Assembly (NCBI GenBank): GCA_014860445.1
Contig: JACZJT010000052.1
Location: 124,001 to 188,000, forward strand
DNA: 64,000 bases
Reading direction: 5' to 3'
Source: Burkholderiales bacterium
GTDB taxonomy: Bacteria; Pseudomonadota; Gammaproteobacteria; Burkholderiales; SG8-39
The stretch's first letter is position 1. Each line of letters opens with the position of its first letter. Of the stretch, positions 1 to 10,077 are shown in pieces. Below the pieces are notes generated by a model. It searched no databases. It was given only the letters and a program-made list of their open reading frames with translations, and was not told the DNA's origin. The position numbers and the translations under genes are program-made.

Positions 1-1316
1 TCCTTGATTTTAATATAACCGTCGGGCTGCATTACCGCGAGGTCGCCCGAATGAAACCAGCCGCCCGCGAAGGCTTCCGTCGTCGCCTTTGGATTTTTCA
101 GATAGCCCTTCATGGTGATATTGCCGCGAAACATGATTTCGCCCATGGTCTCACCGTCCGCGGGCACCGGCTGCATCGTTTCTCCGTCCATCACCGCGAG
201 GCCGTCCTCCATCAGATAGCGCACGCCCTGGCGGCCGTTGCGCTCGGCGCGTTTGCCGACATCCAGCGCATTCCACTCATCGTGTTTCGCGCACACCGTC
301 GCCGGCCCGTAGGTTTCGGTAAGGCCGTAGACGTGCACCAGGTCGAAACCGATCTGTTCCATGCCCTCTATCATCGCCGCCGGCGGCGCCGCGCCCGCCA
401 CCATGGCAGACACTTTGTGCGTGATGCCTTCGCGCAGCTTCGCGTCCGCATTGATCAGCGCACTGTGCACGATGGGCGCACCGCAGTAATGCGTGACGCC
501 ATGTTTCTTGATCAGCCCGAAGATCAGCACCGGATCGACCTTGCGCAAGCATACGTTGACGCCGGCATTCGCGGCCATGGTCCAGGGAAAACACCAGCCG
601 TTGCAATGAAACATCGGCAGCGTCCACAGATACACCGCATGCTGCGGCATGCCCCAGGTGACGATATTGCACACGGCGTTCAGATAGGCGCCGCGATGGT
701 GATACACCACGCCCTTGGGGTTCCCGGTTGTGCCGGAGGTGTAATTGAGCGATATCGCATTCCACTCGTCGGCCGGCGGCTGCCAGGCGTAGTCGGGGTC
801 GCCTCCGGAGAGAAATGCCTCGTAGTCCTTTTCTCCCAGGCGCTCGCCCGCGCCCGTATATTCCGAATCGTCGATGTCGATGACCAGCGGACGCTGCTCC
901 ATTTTCGCCAGTGCCTGCGCGACTGTCGCTGAGAACTCGCGGTCGGCGATCAGCACTTTCGCCCCGCCGTGATTCAGCATGAACGCAATCGCCTCCGCAT
1001 CGAGACGGGTGTTCAGCGTGTTGAGCACCGCACCCAGCATGGGGACACCGAAGTGGCACTCATACATTTCCGGCGTGTTGGACCCCATCACCGCGACCGT
1101 ATCGCCGATGCCTATGCCGCGCGCCGCCAGCGCCGAAGCCAGGCGGCGGCTGCGCGCATAGGTCTCTTTCCAGGTGTAACGCCTTGCGCCATGCACCACA
1201 GCGATCCGTTCCGGATAAACATAAGCCGCGCGCTCGATAAAACTGAGCGGCGTCAACGGAGCGTAATTGGCGGGGCTGCGGTCCAGGTCGGTTTCGAAGG
1301 CGTTGGCGTGGTCCAT
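1..1316 (-). CDS. AMP-forming acyl-CoA synthetase (3' part beyond the window)
   Basis: Adenylate-forming enzyme that activates a carboxylic acid to its CoA thioester via an acyl-AMP. The reverse strand reads openly from about 1316 to the window edge, giving about 438 of the expected ~545 residues. The AMP-binding signature YTSGTTGNPKG is present, followed by GAPIVHSALIN, VYGLTETYGPA and a late GGWFHSGDLAV motif. The N-terminus MDHANAFETDLDRSPANY resembles the DmdB/fatty-acyl ligase branch. An in-frame ATG 21 nt upstream (1337) is an alternative start, and neither has a strong ribosome site. The substrate cannot be read from sequence. A role in activating a carboxylated aromatic is only suggested by the nearby operon and is weakly supported, because the branch looks like aliphatic or aryl-alkanoate ligases. 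The C-terminal lid with the catalytic lysine lies outside the window. Confidence 0.9.
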   Translation of the reverse strand, partial: MDHANAFETDLDRSPANYAPLTPLSFIERAAYVYPERIAVVHGARRYTWKETYARSRRLASALAARGIGIGDTVAVMGSNTPEMYECHFGVPMLGAVLNTLNTRLDAEAIAFMLNHGGAKVLIADREFSATVAQALAKMEQRPLVIDIDDSEYTGAGERLGEKDYEAFLSGGDPDYAWQPPADEWNAISLNYTSGTTGNPKGVVYHHRGAYLNAVCNIVTWGMPQHAVYLWTLPMFHCNGWCFPWTMAANAGVNVCLRKVDPVLIFGLIKKHGVTHYCGAPIVHSALINADAKLREGITHKVSAMVAGAAPPAAMIEGMEQIGFDLVHVYGLTETYGPATVCAKHDEWNALDVGKRAERNGRQGVRYLMEDGLAVMDGETMQPVPADGETMGEIMFRGNITMKGYLKNPKATTEAFAGGWFHSGDLAVMQPDGYIKIK

Positions 1317-1673
1317 GGGGTCCCAAAGGCGGTGCATGAGCTGCGGATCAATCTACCACAACTCCAGCCTGAGCTATACAACGCGCCTCCCCCGACGCAC
1401 AAGCGCTGCGCTCTTTCTCGTTTCGTTAAATTGCTATTTTTGATAATCGCATTGGCGCGTAAGCGGCTCCGAATCTACCATCCGTGAAACTAATCCTGAA
1501 CAATTAGTCTCGCTCGCCGGGCTCCAGGAGGGGCACAAGCACGCAAGTGCGGCATTTGTGCAGGCAACACGCGGTCCATGTTTACCGACCGCCTGATGCT
1601 CGGTGGGTGGTTCAGAACGAAGCGAAGCGGCCACACGAGGAACCAACGGCCAAACCGCTTGAGACTGCCGCGT
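1317..1673. other. Intergenic region, no gene seen
   Basis: About 350 bases between the start of the acyl-CoA synthetase gene and the end of the HAD gene, both on the minus strand. It should carry the synthetase promoter, but no convincing -35/-10 pair stands out. A small inverted repeat ACTAAT(8)ATTAGT lies at 1489-1508, a plausible operator-like dyad. Short open frames here lack ribosome sites and family resemblance. Confidence 0.5.
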
Positions 1674-2363
1674 TCAACTCCCATCAATAAGCGCGACGAG
1701 TTCGTCCAGTTGCGAAATCACGTAGCTGGGCGGGATATCGGCGAAGGCGGTCTCATCACACTCCCCTCCCCGGATGATAGCTACCTGCATGCCGGCGGCC
1801 CGCGCGCCGAGTACGTCGGCTCGACTGTCGCCAACGAACAGCGCGTCGCCGGCCTTGATGCGCCAGTCCGAAAGCACGCGCATTATTCCCTCCGCGTTGG
1901 GCTTCATGTACGTCACCTCGTCGCGGGTTACGACCGGGGATAGACAGCGGGCGAAATCGAAACGGTTTAGCGCTTTGGTGAGCGCATTGCGCCCCACGTT
2001 GCTGACCATGCCCACGCGCGTACCCCCGGCCGCGAGCCGGCAGAGCAGTTCCGCCGCCCCGGGTCGCGGCGTCCATCTGGTCAGGGCGTCGAAATCCCAG
2101 CGGTCGTAGATAGGACACAGGGCCTGGCGCAGTTCTGCCATGCGTCCTTGCTGCGCTAACAAGTCGGCCGCCGCATTCCACATGCCGGCGTAATTGCATT
2201 TGGTGAACTTGTCGCCGCCAAACCCAAGTGCGGCGAAGGCCAGGCGCAGTTCGTCTTCGGCCGGCTTGAGCTGCCATTGGAAATCGACCAAGGTGCCTTC
2301 GAAGTCGAATATGGCCGCCGTATATGCCTGAGCCGTAGTAGGGGATAAGAGATCGGGCCGCAC
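1674..2363 (-). CDS. HAD-superfamily hydrolase, phosphoglycolate-phosphatase-like
   Basis: A 229-residue HAD hydrolase with all four motifs in order: motif I FDFEGTLVD (nucleophile D20), motif II VSN, motif III lysine in TYMKPN, and motif IV GDSRADVLGARAAG. The region between motifs I and II is the helical cap typical of subfamily IA phosphatases. Motif I is odd. The usual second Asp (DxD), which acts as general acid/base, is Glu22 here. The start is GTG with a distant GGAAG. It lies near an operon that handles phosphorylated aromatics, and the Thauera phenylphosphate carboxylase delta subunit is also a HAD protein. However, this protein is larger, carries a full cap and is transcribed away from that operon, so identity with that subunit is not claimed. 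The substrate is unknown. Confidence 0.8.
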   Translation of the reverse strand: MRPDLLSPTTAQAYTAAIFDFEGTLVDFQWQLKPAEDELRLAFAALGFGGDKFTKCNYAGMWNAAADLLAQQGRMAELRQALCPIYDRWDFDALTRWTPRPGAAELLCRLAAGGTRVGMVSNVGRNALTKALNRFDFARCLSPVVTRDEVTYMKPNAEGIMRVLSDWRIKAGDALFVGDSRADVLGARAAGMQVAIIRGGECDETAFADIPPSYVISQLDELVALIDGS

Positions 2364-2536
2364 GGACTGAAGTATCTTCCGTCATACGCTGATGCGCAAC
2401 GGACTATTCTTGGAGCATAATTCACCAGCGCGCCACGCATGCGTGATATTGGGTGATCAGGGCGCAGCGCCTAACAGTCGGCCCAGCGCGCTCGTGCGGT
2501 GCGCTACGGACCGCTGTCCACCAGGAAGAACCTCAG

Positions 2537-2821
2537 ATGCAGCGGAATTATTATATTTATTACCGGGTCGCTCCGTCCGATACGGCGCGTGTGCGCAGCG
2601 TGGTCGAGGCAGTGCAGTCGGCGCTGGCGCAGGAAATAGGCATACAGGGCCGTTTGCTGCGACGCGATGATGAATCGTCCACCTGGATGGAAATATACGA
2701 AAGTGTCGCCGATCCGCTGCGCTTCGAGGCGGCGCTCGAGCGCGTGTTGGCGCTGCACGACTTCAATGGGTGCCTGGCAGCGGATTCGCGCCGCCACACC
2801 GAACGCTTCACCACTTTCTGA
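2537..2821 (+). CDS. DUF4936 family protein
   Basis: A 94-residue protein beginning MQRNYYIYYRVAP, with the conserved stretch GRLLRRDDESSTWMEIYE typical of the small DUF4936 family found mainly in Betaproteobacteria. AGGA lies 10 to 14 nt before the ATG, and an upstream in-frame extension has no family similarity, so this start is preferred. It is a single ferredoxin-like (beta-alpha-beta) sized domain without signal peptide or membrane segment. The function is not known. It stands alone, divergent from the HAD gene and convergent with the PNPOx-like gene. Confidence 0.8.
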   Translation: MQRNYYIYYRVAPSDTARVRSVVEAVQSALAQEIGIQGRLLRRDDESSTWMEIYESVADPLRFEAALERVLALHDFNGCLAADSRRHTERFTTF

Positions 2822-2849
2822 CGCGCATCCGGCCGATGGGTGAGGCAGG

Positions 2850-3323
2850 CTAGGAACCACCAGTGCGCAACTCGATTTCCTTGCGCTGGCCGAAGCCTGC
2901 TGAATTGTCGATAAAGTAAAGCCGCTCTGGTACGAGTTTGTACCAGCGCACCTTGGCCAGAGCCTTGATTATCGACGCCGGGGCCCGCCCGAGCTTGCCG
3001 ACAATCGGAAACTTCGCGCCATAGCGGCTGCGGGCCTCTTCTTCCTCCTTGCCGGCAAGCATGGAGACGACGCCCTCCATTTGTACGCCTTTGATTTCCC
3101 TCCAGTCCGCGTAATCCGCTTGAATCGAGGCCGACGCCCGCGGGTTCCCGGCAAGGTTGCGACCGTGCCGGCTGGATGGCGAGGACAGGAAGTAAAACGC
3201 AAACTCTTCATTTGCGTAGAACACCGCTGCCGCCCAGACACCTTCCTCGCCGTGGCTGGCCAGCGTCATTACGTGGTGTTGGCGCAGGTAGCGCTGCGCC
3301 TGTTCGCGTAACCCAGCCTGCAT
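2850..3323 (-). CDS. Pyridoxamine 5'-phosphate oxidase-fold protein (YhbP/UPF0306-like)
   Basis: A 157-residue protein with a split-barrel FMN-binding fold. The start is [13 protein letters not shown], followed by MTLASHGEEGVWAAAVFY, the SSPSSRHGRNL loop and ASASIQADYADWREIKGVQ, a pattern shared with PNPOx-like/YhbP proteins that bind FMN, F420 or heme. The ATG at 3323 overlaps the stop of the sigma-54 activator gene (TGATG), so translation is probably coupled. An upstream in-frame extension is out-of-frame activator sequence and is rejected. Coupling to an aromatic-responsive regulator suggests a redox or flavin-related accessory role in the same pathway, but this is inference. It could equally be a general detoxification protein. 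Confidence 0.75.
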   Translation of the reverse strand: MQAGLREQAQRYLRQHHVMTLASHGEEGVWAAAVFYANEEFAFYFLSSPSSRHGRNLAGNPRASASIQADYADWREIKGVQMEGVVSMLAGKEEEEARSRYGAKFPIVGKLGRAPASIIKALAKVRWYKLVPERLYFIDNSAGFGQRKEIELRTGGS

Positions 3324-5068
3324 CAGGGGTGTAGGTTGAAGGAATCCGTGGTGGCCGCCGCGCTGATGTCCGCGGCTCTCGGCCCGCTCTCGTGCAGGCG
3401 TTTGAGCCGGTAGGCGAGCTGCGGGCGCGTCAGGCCGAGCATCCGGGCCGCGGACGAAAGATTGCCGCGCGCTTTGTCTACAGCCGTTTCGAGCAGCATG
3501 GCCTCGACCTGATCCAGCGTCAGCACCCCATTGAACACCGCGTCGCACAAGTTCTTGCTGCTCTCGGCGCGATTAGCTCCGGGTGCACCGTTGGTATCCA
3601 GGCCGAACTCCCGCGCGTGCTCTTCGGAGCACGGGGAGAACAGGTGGTTTACCTCGATGCGGGTTCCGCTCGGCGTCAGGATCACGCCGCGCTCGACCAT
3701 GTTCTGCAACTCGCGTATGTTGCCCGGCCATTCGTAAGTGAGCAGCGCCCGCTTTGCTTTGTCGGTGAATCCGCGTAGCTTCTTCGCATGTACCACCGAA
3801 TACTTCGCCAGGAAGCGCTTGGCCAGCAGCGCGACGTCAGCTTTGCGTTCCCGCAGCGGCGGGATTTCGATCTGGTAGGCGTTGAGCCGGTAGTACAGGT
3901 CGGATCGCAGCTTGCGTTCCTTGACCAGCTGCTGCAGATCGCAGTTGGTCGCCGCCACCAGGCGCACGTTGATCTTGCGCGTCTTCTGGTCGCCCAGACG
4001 CTCGAGCTCGCCTTCCTGCAGCACGCGCAGCAGTTTGCTCTGGGCCGCGAGCGGGAGGTCACCGATTTCGTCGAGAAACAGCGTGCCGCCGTCTGCCCGC
4101 TCGAAACGGCCCGGGCGGGAAACGAGTGCGCCGGTGTAGGCGCCTTTTTCGACGCCGAATAGTTCCGACTCCACCAGGTTGGGGGGGATGGCGGCGCAGT
4201 TGATGGCGACGAAAGGCGCGTCGCGGCGCGGACCCATGTCGTGCAGGGAGCGCGCGAACAATTCCTTGCCGACACCTGTCTCGCCGAGCAGCAGCACGGT
4301 GATCAAGTTATCCGCAGCCCGCTTGAGCAATTCGTAGGCGGCGCGAAAGTTGGGCGAATCTCCGATCATATCCGCCGGCAGTTTCTCCTTCTCCCCTATG
4401 CTGGAGCGCAACTGCACCACCTGGGTCTGCAAATCGAACAACTGGTCGGCGATCGATTCGCGATTGGAGAAATGCCTGTATTCCGTGGCGTCTTCCCACT
4501 CCTCAATGGGTTTGCCGACGATCCTGCAGTTACCGTGTCCCATGCCCACGCACTCGACTTCTTTGTAAAGGATGGGCCGACCCATGAAAGCCGAGGTGTA
4601 GCCGCAGGCGTAGCCGATCTGGGTCCAGCACACCGGCTCGGTGTGAATGCCATAGTAGTGCCGGTGCCACTGGCCCTCCCAGGAGTTTTCCCACAGGAAC
4701 TCGCCGTAGAATTTTCCGGCGACGCGATCCAGTTCCAGCCTGATCGGCGTAACCTGTACGATGCCCTCCAGGGTGTGCAACTGCGGGCCCGTCATGAATG
4801 CCTCCATGTCGCTGGAGTTCTGCGCACGGATGCGTGCGAGTTCGGCGTCGCGTACGCCAGATGCGTAACCCATGCGCGAAAACAGCCCCTGGGCGCGCTC
4901 CATGCCGAGGGTATCCACGAGTTCTTTGCGCAGGGATGCCTGCGCCTCCGCGTGAACCAGAAGCATGCGGTGTTCGTGCAGCCAGATCTGACCGGTCTCT
5001 GCACAAAAATGTACGCGCGCACGCAGATCGTCGCTATCTGCGGACGTGACGCTACGAAGCTTGACCAT
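3323..5068 (-). CDS. Sigma-54-dependent activator, DmpR/XylR/PoxR type
   Basis: A 581-residue enhancer-binding protein. The N-terminal XylR_N effector domain (about 10-120: [22 protein letters not shown], then DAELAR) and V4R domain (about 135-200, ending [17 protein letters not shown]) match the aromatic-sensing half of DmpR. Next come a linker, an AAA+ domain with Walker [10 protein letters not shown], the sigma-54 contact loop GAYTGA (F to Y variant of GAFTGA), Walker [11 protein letters not shown], and a C-terminal Fis-type helix-turn-helix [25 protein letters not shown] sits 8 nt before the ATG at 5068, and an upstream in-frame ATG (5125) lacks one. It is divergent from the phenylphosphate synthase-like operon, whose -24/-12 promoter it most likely activates when bound to a phenol-like effector. 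Confidence 0.93.
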   Translation of the reverse strand: MVKLRSVTSADSDDLRARVHFCAETGQIWLHEHRMLLVHAEAQASLRKELVDTLGMERAQGLFSRMGYASGVRDAELARIRAQNSSDMEAFMTGPQLHTLEGIVQVTPIRLELDRVAGKFYGEFLWENSWEGQWHRHYYGIHTEPVCWTQIGYACGYTSAFMGRPILYKEVECVGMGHGNCRIVGKPIEEWEDATEYRHFSNRESIADQLFDLQTQVVQLRSSIGEKEKLPADMIGDSPNFRAAYELLKRAADNLITVLLLGETGVGKELFARSLHDMGPRRDAPFVAINCAAIPPNLVESELFGVEKGAYTGALVSRPGRFERADGGTLFLDEIGDLPLAAQSKLLRVLQEGELERLGDQKTRKINVRLVAATNCDLQQLVKERKLRSDLYYRLNAYQIEIPPLRERKADVALLAKRFLAKYSVVHAKKLRGFTDKAKRALLTYEWPGNIRELQNMVERGVILTPSGTRIEVNHLFSPCSEEHAREFGLDTNGAPGANRAESSKNLCDAVFNGVLTLDQVEAMLLETAVDKARGNLSSAARMLGLTRPQLAYRLKRLHESGPRAADISAAATTDSFNLHP

Positions 5069-5124
5069 GGTCGAGCCCTCCTCTCTCTCAGTACCGATTG
5101 ACTGCTTCCAAAATGCGCTTTGCA

Positions 5125-5138
5125 TTGATCCAGATCAA
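5125..5138. promoter_or_regulatory. Candidate activator-binding dyad (UAS 1)
   Basis: The inverted repeat TTGATC-CA-GATCAA resembles the TTGATCAA-type half sites bound by XylR/DmpR regulators. It lies 57 bp before the activator gene and about 270 bp upstream of the -24/-12 promoter. It could serve both activation of the operon and autoregulation of the regulator. Binding is inferred only. Confidence 0.5.
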
Positions 5139-5198
5139 ACAAAAATGTAGTGGACGCTGATTTTCGCGGCGCGCCCGGTTTCGCGGCGGTTCACCATA

Positions 5199-5204
5199 TG
5201 ATCA
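5199..5204. promoter_or_regulatory. Candidate activator-binding half dyad (UAS 2)
   Basis: TGATCA within ATATGATCAATTT shares the GATCAA core of the dyad centred 70 bp away. Pairs of such sites are typical of XylR/DmpR enhancers. Being short, it could also be chance. Confidence 0.35.
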
Positions 5205-5407
5205 ATTTCCTCGTTTCATCCACTGCCAAATTACGAAAAGAACAAGTGCCGGTTCAGCGCTGCGGCGCCAGCTGACCCTGACCACGCACTACTAAGGGTC
5301 TTTTTTTGCGCAGGCGCATCAAACCTTGGTTTGGCCTGCTCCAGCCGGATTGCGGACGATTCCAGCGTATCAAACAACGTGGTTTTGTTGCGTTGCGCAA
5401 CAGCCGC

Positions 5408-5422
5408 TGGCACAAGGCTTGC
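5408..5422 (+). promoter_or_regulatory. Sigma-54 (-24/-12) promoter of the phenylphosphate synthase-like operon
   Basis: TGGCAC-AAGGC-TTGC matches the RpoN consensus TGGCAC-N5-TTGC exactly, with the invariant GG and GC separated by 10 bases. Transcription should begin around 5434, leaving a leader of about 70 nt before the ATG at 5506. A perfect 10-bp palindrome GTTGCGCAAC (5392-5401) lies just upstream. Confidence 0.88.
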
Positions 5423-5505
5423 GAAGCAGATGCACATACTGTCGGGCGCAAAGTACGCCTTGGCAATACACGGGAGCATCCACGAATCCGAGGAGGAGAC
5501 ACCAA

Positions 5506-7341
5506 ATGAAATTTCCAGTCCCACACGACATCAAGGCCAAAACTATTCCCGGTACCGAAGGCTGGGAGCGCATGTATCCATACCAATATCAGTTCGTCAC
5601 CGACGATCCGGTGCGCAACCAGTACGAAAAGGAAACATTCTGGTTCTACGACGGCCTGCACTATCCCGAGCCGCTGTATCCCTTCGACACCATCTGGGAC
5701 GAAGCCTGGTTTCTGGCCCTGTCCCAGTTCAACAACCGAATATTCATGGTGCCACCGGTGCGCGGCGTCGACCACCGCATGATCAACGGTTATCCGTACA
5801 TCTCGCCGGTGCCGGTCAAGGACCCGGCGGAAATCGGCAGCCGCGTGCCCAACTTCATGGAGCGCGCAGGCTACTACTACAAGAACTGGGATGCGCTCGA
5901 AGCCAAATGGAAAGTAAAGATGGAAGCCACAATCCGCGAGCTTGAGGCGCTGCAGATTCCGCGACTCGCCGAGATGGAAGACATAGCTGTGGTAACCGAC
6001 GCCATCGGCGAATCGAAAGGCTATCACCTGCTGAAGAACTACGACGATCTAATCAACCTTGGCATCAAGTGCTGGCAATACCACTTCGAGTTTCTCAATC
6101 TCGGTTACGCGGCCTACGTCTTTTTCCTCGACTTTGCGCAGAAGCTGTTCCCGAGCATTCCGCCGCAGCGCGTGACGCAGATGATATCCGGCATTGACGT
6201 GATCATGTATCAGCCGGATGAGGAACTGAAAAAACTCGCCCGGAGAGCGGTTGAACTGGGCGTGGACTCGGTGATCACTTTCAGCCCGGAGTGGACGGTG
6301 GTCGAAGCAGCGCTTAAAAAACTGCCCAAGGGCGTGGAGTGGCTGACCTCGCTCTCCCTGGCGCGCGAGCCCTGGTTCAACATTTCCACCGGCACCGGCT
6401 GGTTTCACCACGACCGTTCGTGGAACGACCAGATGAACGTGCCGCTATCGGGCATCGCCACCTACATCGGGAAGGTGAAACAGGGGATTTCCCTGGACCG
6501 GCCGACCGAAAAAGTGCGCGCGGAGCGCGATCGCATCACCGCCGAATATCGCGACCTGATCGAGAAAGACGAGGATCGCAAGCAGTTCGACGAACTGCTC
6601 GGCTGCGCCAAGACGGTGTTCCCTTACGTGGAAAATCACCTGTTCTACGTCGAGCACTGGTTCCACTCGGTGTTCTGGAACAAGATGCGCGAGGTCGGCG
6701 TCATCATGAAGGAACATGGCGTGATCAAGGAGGTCGAAGACATCTGGCTGCTGCGCCGCGACGAAATCAAGTCGGCGCTATGGGACATCGTCACGGCTTG
6801 GGCGACCGGCGTCACGCCGCGCGGCACCATGACCTGGCCGAAGGAAATCCTCTGGCGCAAGGGCGTGATGCAGAAGTTCAAGGAATGGAGCCCGCCGCCC
6901 GCCATCGGCACTGCGCCGGAAGTGATCCAGGAGCCGTTCACCATCGTGCTCTGGGGGGTGACCAACAAGTCGCTGGCCGACTGGGCGTCGGTGCAGGATG
7001 TCAAGGATCCGAGCAGCATCACCGAGCTGAAGGGCTTTGCCGGCAGTCCCGGCATCGTCGAAGGCAAGGCGCGCGTATGCAGGACGGTGAGCGAGGTCGG
7101 ACAGTTGCAGGAGGGAGAAATTCTGGTGGCGCCGACGACTTCGCCGTCCTGGGCACCGGCTTTTGCCAAGATCGGGGCCTGCGTTACCGATGTCGGCGGG
7201 GTCATGAGCCACGCCGCCATCGTATGCCGCGAGTACGGCATGCCGGCGGTGGTCGGCACCGGGCATGCGACCAAGATCATCAAGACCGGCATGATGATCC
7301 GCGTTGACGGATCGACCGGCGCCATTACCATCGCGCGCTGA
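5506..7341 (+). CDS. ppsA: Phenylphosphate synthase-like subunit 1 (phosphohistidine subunit)
   Basis: A 611-residue (~70 kDa) protein matching in size and architecture protein 1 of Thauera aromatica phenylphosphate synthase, which resembles the central part of PEP synthase. The C-terminal PEP-utiliser mobile domain carries the phosphoryl-accepting histidine (H569) in GGVMSHAAIVCREYGMPAV. The long helical N-terminal part is specific to the aromatic kinase group. AGGAGGAG precedes the ATG by 8 nt, and the open frame upstream is leader. In the known enzyme, ATP phosphorylates this histidine pyro-wise and the phosphoryl group then moves to phenol, yielding phenylphosphate, AMP and phosphate. It is the first gene behind the -24/-12 promoter. 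The name ppsA should not be confused with PEP synthase. The true substrate (phenol or another hydroxyarene) is inferred. Confidence 0.85.
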   Translation: MKFPVPHDIKAKTIPGTEGWERMYPYQYQFVTDDPVRNQYEKETFWFYDGLHYPEPLYPFDTIWDEAWFLALSQFNNRIFMVPPVRGVDHRMINGYPYISPVPVKDPAEIGSRVPNFMERAGYYYKNWDALEAKWKVKMEATIRELEALQIPRLAEMEDIAVVTDAIGESKGYHLLKNYDDLINLGIKCWQYHFEFLNLGYAAYVFFLDFAQKLFPSIPPQRVTQMISGIDVIMYQPDEELKKLARRAVELGVDSVITFSPEWTVVEAALKKLPKGVEWLTSLSLAREPWFNISTGTGWFHHDRSWNDQMNVPLSGIATYIGKVKQGISLDRPTEKVRAERDRITAEYRDLIEKDEDRKQFDELLGCAKTVFPYVENHLFYVEHWFHSVFWNKMREVGVIMKEHGVIKEVEDIWLLRRDEIKSALWDIVTAWATGVTPRGTMTWPKEILWRKGVMQKFKEWSPPPAIGTAPEVIQEPFTIVLWGVTNKSLADWASVQDVKDPSSITELKGFAGSPGIVEGKARVCRTVSEVGQLQEGEILVAPTTSPSWAPAFAKIGACVTDVGGVMSHAAIVCREYGMPAVVGTGHATKIIKTGMMIRVDGSTGAITIAR

Positions 7342-7353
7342 TCGGTGGTGCAG

Positions 7354-8481
<1,128 letters not shown>

Positions 8482-8520
8482 CAAGCGATTTCAACCACCA
8501 CTCGTAAAGACGGAGCCCAC

Positions 8521-10035
8521 ATGAATGCACGTACCGAAGTCAGACCCATCGACGATCTGCGCAGCTACATCTCTGCGCTGGAAGCCAACGGCCAGTTGCA
8601 CCGCATCAAGTCCGAAGTGGACTGGAAGTTCGAGCTAAGTCATGTCGCCAATGTGAACGAGGAGCAGCGCGGCCCGGCGCTGATGTTCGAGAACGTCAAG
8701 GATTACGACATCCCGGTGTTTACCAGCGCGTTCACGACGCCGCAGCGCATGGCGATCTCGCTCGAGCAGGATCCGTCGCTTTCGATGAGCCAACTGTCGA
8801 AGAAGTGGATGCAACTGACCACCCAGAAAATGATCAAGCCGGTGTTCGTCGACAATCCGCCGGTGATGGAAAACGTCATCGAAGGCGACGCAGTCGACAT
8901 CACGAAATTTCCCTCGCCCTGGTTTTATCCGGATGACGGCGGTCCCTTCTTTGTCACCTCCGGTTTTCTGGTGACAAATGACCCGGACACCGGCTGGACC
9001 AACCTCGGCACCTACCGTTCACAGGTGCTGGGCAAGGATATCCTCGGTTCGCAGATCATCAAGGGCAAACACGGCGACATGCACATGAAGAAGTACGCGG
9101 AACGGGGCGAGTTGATGCCCGCGGCCTATGTGGTCGGCTGCGACCCGGTACTGTTCCTCGCCTCTTCGACCATGGTCAGCGCCAACGTGGACGAATACGA
9201 TATTGCCGGCTCGCTGCGCGGCCGCCCGGTGCAGGTGTTCAAGTCCGATCTCACAGGGCTCACCCTGCCGGCCGGCGCCGAGATCATCGCCGAGGGCTTC
9301 ATCGACCCGAATGAACTGATGGAGGAAGGCCCGTTCGGCGAATATACCGGCTATTACTCGGGCAACAAGGGCAAGGACTATCCCAAACCGGTATTGCGCA
9401 TCAAGCGCATCCTCCACCGCAACAAGCCGGTCATGTGGGCCACCACGGTGGGCAAGCCGATCAACGACATCCACATGATCCAGTCGCTCAATCGCACGGC
9501 CACGCTGTGGCACGACCTGGAAACCATGAAGGTTCCCGGTATCCAGAGCGTCTATACGCCGCCCGAGGCCTGCGGGCGCTTCTGGGTGGTGGTGTCGGTG
9601 AAGCAGATGTACCCGGGGCACTCGAACCACGTCGGCAACGCAGTGATTGCGAGTACCACGGGGCATTACGGGGTGAAGGGCGTGATCACAGTCGATCACG
9701 ATATTGCCGCCGACGACTGGGACCGGATCTGGTGGGCGCTAGCCACCCGCTTCGATCCGAAGCGCTGCACGCAGATCATCGACCGCGGCCGCTCGACCCC
9801 GCTCAATCCGGCGACGCCGATGGACGCGCGCGATATCACCAGCCGCGTCATTCTCGACGCCTGCACGCCCTACGAGTGGACCAACAAGCCCAAGGAAATC
9901 TTCATGGACCGCGCCGTGCTGCAGAAGGTGTCCGGCCGCTGGAACGAATACGGCTTCAAGGGCGCCAGCCCGGTGGCCGACATGATCGATCGCCTGACGC
10001 GCCCCGAGGTGAAAAAGACCGCGGGCGGCAAGTAG
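8521..10035 (+). CDS. UbiD-family prenylated-FMN (de)carboxylase, phenylphosphate carboxylase-like
   Basis: A 504-residue UbiD-family enzyme. Residues matching the catalytic set of characterised UbiD/Fdc proteins are present: N161 and R166 in TNLGTYR (N-x4-R), and E269 and E274 in EEGPFGEYTGYY (E-x4-E), so prenylated-FMN chemistry is expected. GGAG precedes the ATG. In Thauera, two UbiD-like subunits with small gamma and delta subunits carboxylate phenylphosphate to 4-hydroxybenzoate. Here only one UbiD protein is encoded, and the flanking UbiX can supply the cofactor. Function as a carboxylase of the phosphorylated product of the preceding kinase is the natural inference, but decarboxylation of an aromatic acid cannot be excluded. 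Confidence 0.88.
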   Translation: MNARTEVRPIDDLRSYISALEANGQLHRIKSEVDWKFELSHVANVNEEQRGPALMFENVKDYDIPVFTSAFTTPQRMAISLEQDPSLSMSQLSKKWMQLTTQKMIKPVFVDNPPVMENVIEGDAVDITKFPSPWFYPDDGGPFFVTSGFLVTNDPDTGWTNLGTYRSQVLGKDILGSQIIKGKHGDMHMKKYAERGELMPAAYVVGCDPVLFLASSTMVSANVDEYDIAGSLRGRPVQVFKSDLTGLTLPAGAEIIAEGFIDPNELMEEGPFGEYTGYYSGNKGKDYPKPVLRIKRILHRNKPVMWATTVGKPINDIHMIQSLNRTATLWHDLETMKVPGIQSVYTPPEACGRFWVVVSVKQMYPGHSNHVGNAVIASTTGHYGVKGVITVDHDIAADDWDRIWWALATRFDPKRCTQIIDRGRSTPLNPATPMDARDITSRVILDACTPYEWTNKPKEIFMDRAVLQKVSGRWNEYGFKGASPVADMIDRLTRPEVKKTAGGK

Positions 10036-10077
10036 TGTGCAGGGGCAGTCCAGCTGGAAGGCGGAGGTAAGCGCAGG

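Noticed and set aside
1674-2363. HAD protein as the delta subunit of phenylphosphate carboxylase
   Set aside because: It is larger than the ~18-kDa delta subunit, lies on the opposite strand outside the operon and shows a complete general phosphatase cap.
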